From positions 310,001 to 374,000 of the forward strand of contig NZ_JAEQBW010000003.1 in NCBI RefSeq assembly GCF_016679925.1: a stretch of DNA of 64,000 nucleotides, written 5' to 3'. Source of the stretch: Marivirga aurantiaca (GTDB lineage: Bacteria; Bacteroidota; Bacteroidia; Cytophagales; Cyclobacteriaceae). Below, piece by piece: positions 15,515 through 23,195 of the stretch. The notes beneath the pieces were generated by a model. That model saw only the letters and a program-made list of their open reading frames with translations, was not told the origin of the DNA and made no database searches. Both the position numbers and the translations under genes were made by a program. Numbering within the stretch: position 1 is the stretch's first letter; each line of letters begins with the position of its first letter.

Positions 15515-15540
15515 CATTCAGTATGAAATCATAGCTGATC

Positions 15541-15660
15541 AGTGTTTAACGACACTTTGCCCGTTGTAGAAAGCCCATCAATCCTGCGAATTGCCATAGT
15601 ATTAAACTGAAATTTTTGTACATTTAAAATAGCCAAGCTTCATACAGTGGCGTTAGCATT
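15541..15660 (+). repeat. attC-like site 8
   Basis: AACGACACT (15548-15556) pairs with AGTGGCGTT near the right end, which closes with GTTAGCATT at 15652. The middle of the stem is poorly paired. Confidence 0.45.
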
Positions 15661-15673
15661 AATATAGAGTACA

Positions 15674-16270
15674 ATGAGAGCAATCATATTAGTTTTTCAT
15701 TTGTTTTTAGCTATTATTTCTAGCTGTGGACAGACAACACAGAACGAAAAGCCTCCATTATCTAAAAATCCAAAAACTTTAGTCCCAGAGGTTCCCAAGA
15801 ACTCTTCCGACAAGATCAATTCTAAAGTACAAGTTTATGAGATTCTTCCCCGTGAATTAAACCTTGAGTATGTTAAAAAAGCAGATATAAACCTTGATGG
15901 CTATACGGATGCTATCGTTGTTTGCTCAAGAAAAGATTCTTTAAATTCAACCAGACCAGTTGTTATTTTCTATGGAAATTCTGAAGGAGACTATGACTAT
16001 ATAGAAAGGAATGACCATATTATATGTGATGGTTTTCAAAAAATAGTTGTAACCAAAAACTATTTCACATTCGAAAGTAGGATTGGAACAAAGATGGATT
16101 ACAGTCTGATATACAAGACTTTTATTGTAAAAGAAGATAGTATTTATTTCCATCGTTATGATGAAGAAATATATTCGGTTTACGACTACGACAAAGGAGG
16201 TAAATTAGATGAAAAAATAACGAAAAGAGCAGAAGAGTATGATTATCCTAGCTTCAAAGAATATAAATAA
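15674..16270 (+). CDS. Lipoprotein with a VCBS/FG-GAP-like segment
   Basis: The 198 residues begin with a lipoprotein signal (AIISSC, Cys18) and a Pro/Lys-rich linker to about 55. Then follows KADINLDGYTDAIVV (about 75-89), a Ca-binding FG-GAP/VCBS-like turn with DxNxDGxxD, and further beta-strands. The domain is only a single repeat, so it may be a degenerate or minimal form. No enzymatic motif was seen. The cassette is cleanly bounded by GTTAGCATTA at 15652-15661 and its exact complement TAATGCTAAC at 16268-16277, which overlaps the stop codon. Confidence 0.6.
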   Translation: MRAIILVFHLFLAIISSCGQTTQNEKPPLSKNPKTLVPEVPKNSSDKINSKVQVYEILPRELNLEYVKKADINLDGYTDAIVVCSRKDSLNSTRPVVIFYGNSEGDYDYIERNDHIICDGFQKIVVTKNYFTFESRIGTKMDYSLIYKTFIVKEDSIYFHRYDEEIYSVYDYDKGGKLDEKITKRAEEYDYPSFKEYK

Positions 16271-16514
16271 TGCTAACATATAATAAAACCCATTTGCTCA
16301 TCACCTTGTAGCAAATTGACTGCTAAATAGCCCGTAATTTATGCTTGCTTTTCATAGCTGGCAACCACAGATTGTGCTTTGGTCAAGTATAGTGTTTAAT
16401 TATTCTACGCTTTTGCAATTAATGAAGTGTATCTATTTGCGGAGAAAGCATAAATCACTACTTTCAGTATTTCATAGCCTAGTAAAACAAACGGGTTTTA
16501 TGTAGGCGTTATGC
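16267..16514 (+). repeat. attC-like site 9
   Basis: The long site (about 248 bp) begins ATAATGCTAAC and ends GGCGTTATGC. Near the base AATAAAACCCATTTG pairs with CAAACGGGTTTTAT; GCAAATTGACTGC-like words lie in the interior. No gene was found inside. Confidence 0.6.
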
Positions 16515-16531
16515 CTCGTATAAAAAAATCA

Positions 16532-17605
16532 ATGATGAAAAAGGTATTCCTATCTATTATTATCCTGCCCATTCTTTTACAATCCTGCAGTGGACAGACC
16601 AACAAAGGTGATTTACGAAATAAAGCCTCACAAAAGGAAATTGAAAAAAACAACACTTTAACTCAAAGTGATTTTAATGTTTTTCCAGGCACAAATGTAA
16701 ACGACCAAATAAGCCAGGTTGTAAGGACAATTTTTCAAGACAGCAAAGGGAATTTTTGGTTTGGAACACAAAACGGAGCATTTAGACTTACAGATAAATC
16801 ATTAACTCATATTGATAAAATCATTGGTGAGTCGGGAAAAGGTGTAACAATAAAAAAAATTACAGAAAGCAAGGATGGTAAAATATGGTTAGGACATTCA
16901 GATGGAATAAGCAGTATTGATGGAAATACTGTGACAAATTATTATGAATCTGATGGATTAATTAGCAATGATGTTTGGTCTATTGCTGCTGATAAAAATG
17001 GCAGGATATGGATTGGAACTATAGCCGGTGTTTGTGTTTTTAATGGTCAGGGGTTCACGGAATTTGTGCTTCCGGAAGGACAAGTAGATTCTACCTTGGG
17101 TGTTTCAAGTACAAAAATGGTTCATAGTATATTCGAAGATAGTAAGGGCACACTATGGTTTAGTTCTAATGCTGGTCTGTTTTCATACGCCAATAATTCA
17201 CTTATAAATGTTTCTAAAAAAGCAGGAATTCAAACGAATTTTGTCAATGAAATATTCGAAGATAAAAATGGTGAATTATGGGTATCAACAAAAAATGGAC
17301 TCTATCATTTAATCAATAATAAGGGAGAAAATATTACAAAAGGGAAAATTGAAACAGGAAAAGGGATAGGAAGCATAGCAGAAGACAAAGACGGTAATAT
17401 ATGGTTTGTTTCCAATCAACACCATTTATATTCTTATGATGGAAATGAACTCATCAAATTCCAAAAATCAGAATATAATAAAGGCCCGGGAGTTTTTCAA
17501 ATCTTTAAAGACCAGGACAATAGGCTTTGGTTCGTTGGATTTGGTGGTGCTTTTAGATTAGAAAACGGTATATTTATTAATGTAACTAAGAATGGACCAT
17601 GGTAA
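16532..17605 (+). CDS. Lipoprotein with two-component-regulator-type beta-propeller
   Basis: Starting at 16532 (MMKKVF) puts the lipoprotein signal at the N-terminus (LLQSC); the upstream ATG at 16511 sits inside the cassette core and adds seven odd residues. The rest is a propeller of Reg_prop repeats with the usual pattern IxxDxxGxxWFGT..G(V/L)xxxDG: DSKGNFWFGTQNGAF, SKDGKIWLGHSDGI, DKNGRIWIGTIAGV, DSKGTLWFSSNAGL, DKNGELWVSTKNGL, DKDGNIWFVSNQHH and DQDNRLWFVGFGGA. Seven blades form a complete ring. No Y_Y_Y, membrane or kinase part follows, so it is a free-standing surface or periplasmic ligand-binding lipoprotein. Cassette cores: GTTATGC 16508, GCATAAC 17616. Confidence 0.8.
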   Translation: MMKKVFLSIIILPILLQSCSGQTNKGDLRNKASQKEIEKNNTLTQSDFNVFPGTNVNDQISQVVRTIFQDSKGNFWFGTQNGAFRLTDKSLTHIDKIIGESGKGVTIKKITESKDGKIWLGHSDGISSIDGNTVTNYYESDGLISNDVWSIAADKNGRIWIGTIAGVCVFNGQGFTEFVLPEGQVDSTLGVSSTKMVHSIFEDSKGTLWFSSNAGLFSYANNSLINVSKKAGIQTNFVNEIFEDKNGELWVSTKNGLYHLINNKGENITKGKIETGKGIGSIAEDKDGNIWFVSNQHHLYSYDGNELIKFQKSEYNKGPGVFQIFKDQDNRLWFVGFGGAFRLENGIFINVTKNGPW

Positions 17606-17613
17606 AATTGCGA

Positions 17614-17733
17614 ACGCATAACAGTACCTATACGCAAGCAGGGCTTAAGTGCTTCTATGAAAGTGAAGTGCTAAATCCAAGCTTTGTACTTTTAATGAAG
17701 TTCAGTGCTAAAACTCCCACTTGCGTGTTCTTT
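17614..17733 (+). repeat. attC-like site 10, last of the array
   Basis: It begins ACGCATAAC, complementary to GTTATGC at 16508. TACGCAAGCAGGG pairs with CTCCCACTTGCGTG at 17713-17726, followed by GTTCTTT. No further cassette follows; repeat A copy 3 comes next. Confidence 0.5.
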
Positions 17734-17883
17734 TTGTCTTGTTCAGATAGCTATCGGAATTCAATCTTTTGTATTCCTGTCCCGAATTTTCATCGGGAAA
17801 GTCATCGCAATCTTTGGGCTGACTTCAAAATAGATAAAAGGTTGTTACATAGTAGCAATTATTAAAAGTGGCTAAAGCACAAT

Positions 17884-17965
17884 GATTCCATGGTCGGTGG
17901 CGCACCGACCATCTCACTCAAATAGCTACCTTTCTGCTTCCGGTCGGTGCGCCACCGACCGGAGG
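17884..17965. repeat. REP-like repeat A, copy 3
   Basis: GGTCGGTGGCGCACCGACC at 17892-17910 and its perfect reverse complement at 17942-17960, with the spacer CTCACTCAAATAGCTACC. This is the most intact copy of the family. Confidence 0.85.
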
Positions 17966-18024
17966 GCTGGCTTTTGGAGCTTAGATAACCAAGGCTCAAA
18001 AGAAACAGGTAATTTCTTGTTATA

Positions 18025-18206
18025 TAGTAGACAAAAGATGAAGAATAAAATTTGGTTTAAAAATGCATGAAATTTAAGTTAAACCTTAATATTAAATGAA
18101 ATTCCTGTTTTCTGAGGTTTAGTACTTTGATTTAAATTTAAAGAAACACTAATAAAAGCAAGGATACCCAGTTTATAGGTGAAATTTATTTTTCATGAGG
18201 AGCCTA
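18025..18206. repeat. Dispersed repeat D, right-part copy
   Basis: Matches 50829-51006 at high identity (AAGAATAAAATYTGGTTTAA, TTAAATGAAATTCCTGTTTT, AAACACTAATAAAAGCAA, TTTTTCATGAGGAGCCTAA). No gene. Confidence 0.75.
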
Positions 18207-18315
18207 AGTACAAATGGCTTAATCTTAACACTTTAATAAAACGTTAGTCAGAATTTGAAAAAACCACTAACTAATTTTTAATGACTCTTGACATAAGGTT
18301 GTCACTTGTCGGATA

Positions 18316-18323
18316 TATGTTTG
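18316..18323 (+). promoter_or_regulatory. Candidate Bacteroidota -7 box for the epoxide-hydrolase-like gene
   Basis: TATGTTTG fits TAnnTTTG, 28 bp before the start codon. A TTG at 18299-18301 is possible as a -33 element though spacing is short. TTGTCAC is repeated at 18299 and 18321. Confidence 0.4.
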
Positions 18324-18351
18324 TCACAATTAATCTTTAAAACACGTAAAA

Positions 18352-19317
18352 ATGACAAACGTAACTAAGTCAACTCTTAATGAAGCGGAATTTCCAAAGC
18401 CTACTTTGATTTCAGTCAATGGTGTAGCACTCGAAGTCTTTGAAGCAGGTCGACAAAATGCAGGAAAACCTATTGTTCTCTGTCATGGTTGGCCTGAGAA
18501 TGCATTTTCCTGGCGTTATCAAGTACCCGCACTTGTCGAAGCGGGCTACCACGTCATAGTTCCCAACCAGCGAGGCTATGGTAACTCATCATGTCCGGCA
18601 GAAGTAACAGCCTATGACATTGAACATTTGTCGGGCGATCTTATTGCACTGCTCGATCATTATGGATACAAGGATGCCACTTTTGTAGGTCACGACTGGG
18701 GAGCAAATGTCGTGTGGGGATTAACCTTATTGCATCCGGGTCGTGTAAATGGAGTTGTCGCTCTGGCCTTACCTTATCAATTGCGCGGAGAAAAACCCTG
18801 GATTGAGTTCATGGAAGAATTTTTTGGCAGCGATCACTATTTTGTCCACTTCAATCGACAACCAGGCGTTGCAGACGTAATATTGGATGAGAATACAGCC
18901 CGGTTTCTTCGCAACATTTTCCGTAAGAATGTTCCCCAAAAAGCACCAGAGCCTGGTATGCTAATGATCAATCTTGCCAAAGCAGAAGAACCACTTGGTG
19001 AGCCTGTAATGAGCGACAGCGAATTAGCTGTTTTCGTCTCGGCTTTCGAAGCAACAGGCTTTACAGCTAGCATAAATTGGTACAGGAATCTTGACCGCAA
19101 TTGGCACTTATTAGCGGATGCAAATCCCATCATCCACCAGCCTGCGCTCATGATCTATGGCGACCGAGACATGATCCCGAAGTTTGAAAGATTACCGGAA
19201 TTCGTACCCAATGTGGAAGTAGTCAATCTGGATTGTGGCCATTGGATTCAGCAGGAACTTCCAGAGGAAACGAACGAAACGATCTTAAAATGGCTGGAAC
19301 AACAGAATAATTCTTAG
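18352..19317 (+). CDS. Alpha/beta hydrolase, epoxide hydrolase-like
   Basis: A 321-residue cytosolic enzyme. HGWPE at 45-49 is the oxyanion-hole motif of epoxide hydrolases, GHDWGA at 113-118 carries an Asp nucleophile (Asp115), and His297 in DCGHWIQQ is the catalytic base; the acid would be the Asp in YGDRDMIP. An Asp nucleophile excludes ordinary esterases and leaves epoxide hydrolase or haloalkane dehalogenase; HGWPE and a cap region with many aromatic residues favour the former. It stands alone in a repeat-rich zone and is slightly richer in GC than its neighbours, which would fit acquisition by transfer. Confidence 0.8.
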   Translation: MTNVTKSTLNEAEFPKPTLISVNGVALEVFEAGRQNAGKPIVLCHGWPENAFSWRYQVPALVEAGYHVIVPNQRGYGNSSCPAEVTAYDIEHLSGDLIALLDHYGYKDATFVGHDWGANVVWGLTLLHPGRVNGVVALALPYQLRGEKPWIEFMEEFFGSDHYFVHFNRQPGVADVILDENTARFLRNIFRKNVPQKAPEPGMLMINLAKAEEPLGEPVMSDSELAVFVSAFEATGFTASINWYRNLDRNWHLLADANPIIHQPALMIYGDRDMIPKFERLPEFVPNVEVVNLDCGHWIQQELPEETNETILKWLEQQNNS

Positions 19318-19465
19318 GTTCCGGTTCTTTTAAAGTCCGGCATAGATATTCATTCCTGAAAAATTATTAATTTTAGTTTTCATAAGTCCTTGCTCCTTTC
19401 TTTTTATTTTTGCTTGCAAATCCTAATTTAAGAATTTAGCTGTTAGGGACTTATGCTTTTACATA

Positions 19466-19672
19466 GGGGCTATGAATGAATGGGGTTTCATCAGTTAGGG
19501 AAGTGTACTGGTGGTTGGAAAGTCAGCTACAATGTGTAAATTTATTACGATAGCTATCGGAATGCTGTGGCTGTGAACGGATGGAAGCTTGGTGCTTTCT
19601 CCCATAGGGGTGCCTTTGGCATAATCCCCGCTCATCATAGCAGGTGTTACCAAAACCCGAAAAGAAAGAATT
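19466..19672 (+). promoter_or_regulatory. Conserved upstream module of eCIS-type cargo genes, copy 3
   Basis: Same order as 7208-7371 and 8258-8424, more diverged. It carries an extra stretch of about 33 bp after GGAAGCTTGGTGCT (19594-19630, TTTCTCCCATAGGGGTGCC and onward) before rejoining at CATCATAGCAGGTGTTACC. Confidence 0.65.
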
Positions 19673-20683
19673 ATGTATACTCACGCTGACAAAGCACAAG
19701 ATAATAAAAGCCAATCGGTTTCTGCATCTAGTTTTCAGATACAGAGTGGTAGTGAGTCTACTTTTCAATTTGTAGATAATCGACCTGAGGCTATTGCTCA
19801 ACGAAAGCTACAAGAGATGGTTAATAATAGTCCTAAAGCAATACAGTTTAAAGCTTTTCAGGACATGGCTAACAATAATCCAGAGGTAGTACAACTAAAA
19901 AAGTTAGCCAATGATAAACTTAATGTAGTTGGCGAAAACCATGACGAATCCAAGGAACGAAGAGACCTGGAAATAAGCTTTTCTAAAAGTAAAACTGGCG
20001 GTGAATATTGGGAAGAACACGACTTCAAACCTGAACAAGGAAAGTTTGGTGACAACCCATTTTTACTCTTGCTTGGTACTTCATCGAATACATTAGGAAA
20101 CTTCGAGCCTGCCTTCATTATTTTCAATAATGAAATTAAAAATAAAGGGGAACAACAAGCAGTCTCTAAATTTATTGAAGACGGTGTAATACTTCTTGAG
20201 AAAAGTCTCGTCCTTATGAAGGATCACAGTCTAAAATTTTATCCAATCCTTTCTGGAGAGGAAAAAATTAGCATAGGCCATGCTTACCTAAAGACAAAGA
20301 CAATAATGATTCCATTTGCTAAAGAACTGAAAAATCGTCTCAAGCATTTTGCAGATAATTCAGATACAACTGAAGAAGAAAAGCAACGTGGACTACAAGA
20401 TATTTCTCGAATTTCTAGATTTATTATTCAGCAATTAAAAACTATTTCAGAAAATCTGAGCTTTGATGAAGTTGCAGAAAAAAGATCAGACCATATGAAT
20501 CAAATTGCTAATACCTACAAACATCTTAAAGGGGTTTGGAAGGTTGGACAAAAACATGTTGATGACATTAACAAAAAAGACGATATAACACCTGATTATT
20601 CGCTAATCTCTCAAAATGAATTTAATGCTGAATACAAGGAATGGCTTGAAGAAAATCAAGAGAATGGTGTTGGTGGTACTTAG
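19673..20683 (+). CDS. Putative eCIS cargo: leader plus GENH domain of unknown function
   Basis: The 336-residue protein opens with the shared leader ([20 protein letters not shown] at about 29-48) and two Gln/Asn-rich short repeats (KAFQDMANNNPE). From about 82 it changes to a domain starting LNVVGENHDESKERR (GENH 87-90), followed by charged helices and loops with no further motif I know. The GENH-His and RR residues recall hydrolase-like or heme-uptake ChaN-like motifs, but this is weak. DUF4157 is absent and there is no signal peptide. By leader and upstream module it belongs with 7372 and 8425 although it lies 10 kb away, beyond the cassette array. Confidence 0.55.
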   Translation: MYTHADKAQDNKSQSVSASSFQIQSGSESTFQFVDNRPEAIAQRKLQEMVNNSPKAIQFKAFQDMANNNPEVVQLKKLANDKLNVVGENHDESKERRDLEISFSKSKTGGEYWEEHDFKPEQGKFGDNPFLLLLGTSSNTLGNFEPAFIIFNNEIKNKGEQQAVSKFIEDGVILLEKSLVLMKDHSLKFYPILSGEEKISIGHAYLKTKTIMIPFAKELKNRLKHFADNSDTTEEEKQRGLQDISRISRFIIQQLKTISENLSFDEVAEKRSDHMNQIANTYKHLKGVWKVGQKHVDDINKKDDITPDYSLISQNEFNAEYKEWLEENQENGVGGT

Positions 20684-20872
20684 ACTTCTAAATATGGTTA
20701 ACTGATATTCTAATTCTAAATTGAGGATATAGTTAAAAGTAGTGCCAGCCACTGAATAAATTCTGGAAGTAACTCTATTAATTGATTAGAACATAAAAAT
20801 CCACAAAGAAAACAGCCTAAAACATCAAATAAATATCATTATAGCGGGGGATTATTCAACCGCTATAGATAA

Positions 20873-21442
20873 ATGAAATTTAAAAGAAAACTTCAGGTAT
20901 CAAAAAGTAAGAAATATAAAGGGTATCTAACCCTGATACTTCTTACTTGGGTTCTTTGTGTATTGACTTATGGCTTTTTAACTCATACTTATCTTGCAAA
21001 CGATAACTATAAAAATTTCATTGAATAACTATTCTTTAGGTGAAGAATCTCCTTCTATAAAAATATTGCTAAATGATAAATTGATTTATCACGCCCATCA
21101 TACTACGATACGTTGATTTATAGGCTACCTAAGGGAAAGCATATTGTGGAAGTTTCTACCCTAGATGAAGTTTATCCAAAAGTAGATACAATCCAAATCG
21201 AGAATGAGAGTCATCAATATTTACTTAATATAAGTTATAAAAGCATCAATATATTTAAAAGAAATATGTTAAATCGATTATATAATGATGCGGTTGAAAG
21301 CAATCTTATAACTGACACTTTAACAAAAGTCAAAACTCGAGAGGAATTAGAAAATAAAATTAATAATATGTTTGACACCTTAGAAATAGATAAACACTTT
21401 TCTATAAGTGTAATAAATGTATCAAAGGCGGTAATTGAATAA
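20873..21442 (+). pseudogene. Frameshifted membrane-anchored protein
   Basis: Three open stretches on the + strand join into one plausible protein. The first, 20873-21028 (51 codons), has a membrane helix (LTLILLTWVLCVLTYGF) and ends NYKNFIE-stop. The second, in the +1 frame from about 21027 to 21113, reads NYSLGEESPSIKILLNDKLI. The third returns to the first frame and reads IYRLPKGKHIVEVST through to 21442, with a helical end. The phrase ILLNDKL...YRLPKGKHIVEV is like a PEGA-type beta domain. Two compensating one-base shifts therefore break a protein of about 190 residues; sequencing errors are an alternative. Confidence 0.55.
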
Positions 21443-21606
21443 ATACAGCTGGTAATAAAAAGTAAATGCAACAGACGACACAAGCTGCCTTAAAATTAAT
21501 TGATGTAAAAAATGACACAAGACAAGCGAAATAAATGAATGTGAAAGCCTACTTTTAGAAGCACTGAAAACTGACGACATCAAAGTTCTTACTCATACAC
21601 TTTTCA

Positions 21607-21614
21607 TAAATTTG
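21607..21614 (+). promoter_or_regulatory. Candidate -7 box for the arsenic cluster
   Basis: TAAATTTG fits TAnnTTTG and lies 47 bp before the first gene of the 21662-24134 cluster. No convincing -33 element was seen. Confidence 0.35.
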
Positions 21615-21661
21615 CAAAATTTCAAATAAGAATTAGTATAAAATCGGAAATAACATATTCA

Positions 21662-22528
21662 ATGAAAAACGCAGATAGAATAATATCATTTAATCGTTTT
21701 ATTCCTTTTGTTCCCTTACCAGCAACAATTTTGGGAGTTTATACAATGATATATTTTGATGTGCCCACTAATATTTGGCTATTAAACTTAACTTTTGTTT
21801 GCCTTGGCGTTTTCATTGCACTATTATTTTTAAAGAAGCCAATCCTGCTAAATAACATTAATCCGTTTATTGTTTTAGCTGTTTCAATAATTTTACTGTT
21901 AGGTACTTTTTACGACAGTGGAATTATGAATGTGCATCGTTGGATAAATTTCAATTCATTGCAAATAAACATAGGCTTAATAGTTTCACCTTTAATATTG
22001 ATACAAATTTCAAGGATTACCAACCGTACCATAGCTATTACATTTAGCGCTATAACAACAATTATTTTTTTATTACAACCAGATGCCTCCCTGGTGTCAG
22101 CATTTTCTATTTCAATTTGTGTTTTCTTGTTCAGAAAATATAAAGCCACACTTATTAACATATCATTCTTGTTTTTCAGCTTGTGTATGATTGGCTATTC
22201 CTGGTACAACTTAGATAATCTGGAACCAGTTGGATATGTAGAAAACATCATTAATTTAACAAAAGAAATTTCATTGGCTTTATTTTTCTCATCAATGATT
22301 TCATTGCTTTTATTAATGTTTCCATTTATATATTCTTATTCTAAGAAAGATGACTTATCCATTTCTCTGGGCATCTATTTCTTCATTTTATTACTTGCCA
22401 CATTCATTGGACATTTCCCTGTTATGCTTATGGGATATGGAATCTCACCAGTAATTGGATATTTTATTGGTTTAATTTGGCAAATTAATACTAATAGTAA
22501 CACCACAGAAGCATTTGCGTCCTTTTGA
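21662..22528 (+). CDS. Polytopic membrane protein, distant FtsW/RodA-like
   Basis: The 288 residues hold about eight membrane helices. The loop NVHRWINFNSLQINIGLI (about 84-101) and LLQPDASLVSA (about 138-148) resemble the FtsW/RodA motifs GxxRWIxxGxxxxQPSE and QPDLGT, but the protein is shorter than FtsW (about 380) and the catalytic Asp region is not evident. It may be a derived relative used for something other than septal glycan synthesis. The next gene, a SigZ-like sigma factor, starts 45 bp downstream, and arsM follows, so it may belong to an arsenic-responsive operon. Confidence 0.5.
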   Translation: MKNADRIISFNRFIPFVPLPATILGVYTMIYFDVPTNIWLLNLTFVCLGVFIALLFLKKPILLNNINPFIVLAVSIILLLGTFYDSGIMNVHRWINFNSLQINIGLIVSPLILIQISRITNRTIAITFSAITTIIFLLQPDASLVSAFSISICVFLFRKYKATLINISFLFFSLCMIGYSWYNLDNLEPVGYVENIINLTKEISLALFFSSMISLLLLMFPFIYSYSKKDDLSISLGIYFFILLLATFIGHFPVMLMGYGISPVIGYFIGLIWQINTNSNTTEAFASF

Positions 22529-22573
22529 AAATCTCACCGTCATGCAATTGGACAAAGTAAATCTGAATAAAAT

Positions 22574-23122
22574 ATGACAAGCGAAGTAACCACAATATGG
22601 ACTGATTTTCACAAAGAATTGAAAGCGTTTATTCTCAACAAAACACGAAATTCGGCTGACAGAGACGATATTTTACAGGACGTCTTTATTAAAATCATTC
22701 GCAACATAGACAAAATAAACCAGGCTGAAAATGTAAGGCATTATTTGTATGGAATAGTTAGAAATGCAATCAACGACTATTTCCGAAACAGAAAACAAAC
22801 AGTAAACGACTCTGAAATAGTAGAAAAATTAACAGAAGAAGACACCCAATCTTTAAACACAACAATTGCCGAATGTTGTATAAAGCCATTGATCAATAAG
22901 TTGCCCGAAAATTATAGAGATGCGTTGTTGCTCACAGAATTTCAGGACATTTCACAAAAGGATTTAGCTGAAAAATTAAACATTTCCTATTCAGGTGCAA
23001 AATCAAGGGTGCAGCGTGGAAAGGAAAAATTAAAAGAACTTATATTAGATTGTTGTGCCTATCAAAGCGACAAATATGGAAATCTGATGGATACCGAAGA
23101 TGAAAATTGTGGGTGTGCATAA
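22574..23122 (+). CDS. sigZ: SigZ-like ECF sigma factor
   Basis: A 182-residue sigma-70 family protein: region 2 at about 10-80 (DRDDILQDVFIKIIRNID, then YLYGIVRNAINDYFR) and region 4 at about 100-160 (LPENYRDALLLTEFQDISQKD, LNISYSGAKSRVQRGKEKL). The C-terminus is unusual: LDCCAYQSDKYGN and a final ENCGCA give Cys pairs that could bind metal or arsenite, a trait of SigZ-type factors. No anti-sigma gene is adjacent, so the Cys tail may serve as the sensor itself (inference). It sits directly before arsM. Confidence 0.75.
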   Translation: MTSEVTTIWTDFHKELKAFILNKTRNSADRDDILQDVFIKIIRNIDKINQAENVRHYLYGIVRNAINDYFRNRKQTVNDSEIVEKLTEEDTQSLNTTIAECCIKPLINKLPENYRDALLLTEFQDISQKDLAEKLNISYSGAKSRVQRGKEKLKELILDCCAYQSDKYGNLMDTEDENCGCA

Positions 23123-23195
23123 ATTTGCGTCTTTTTTCAAGTGTTCAAGTGTTACTATCAAATGGCGATGTTGCCATTTATAAAAAAGTAAAAAA

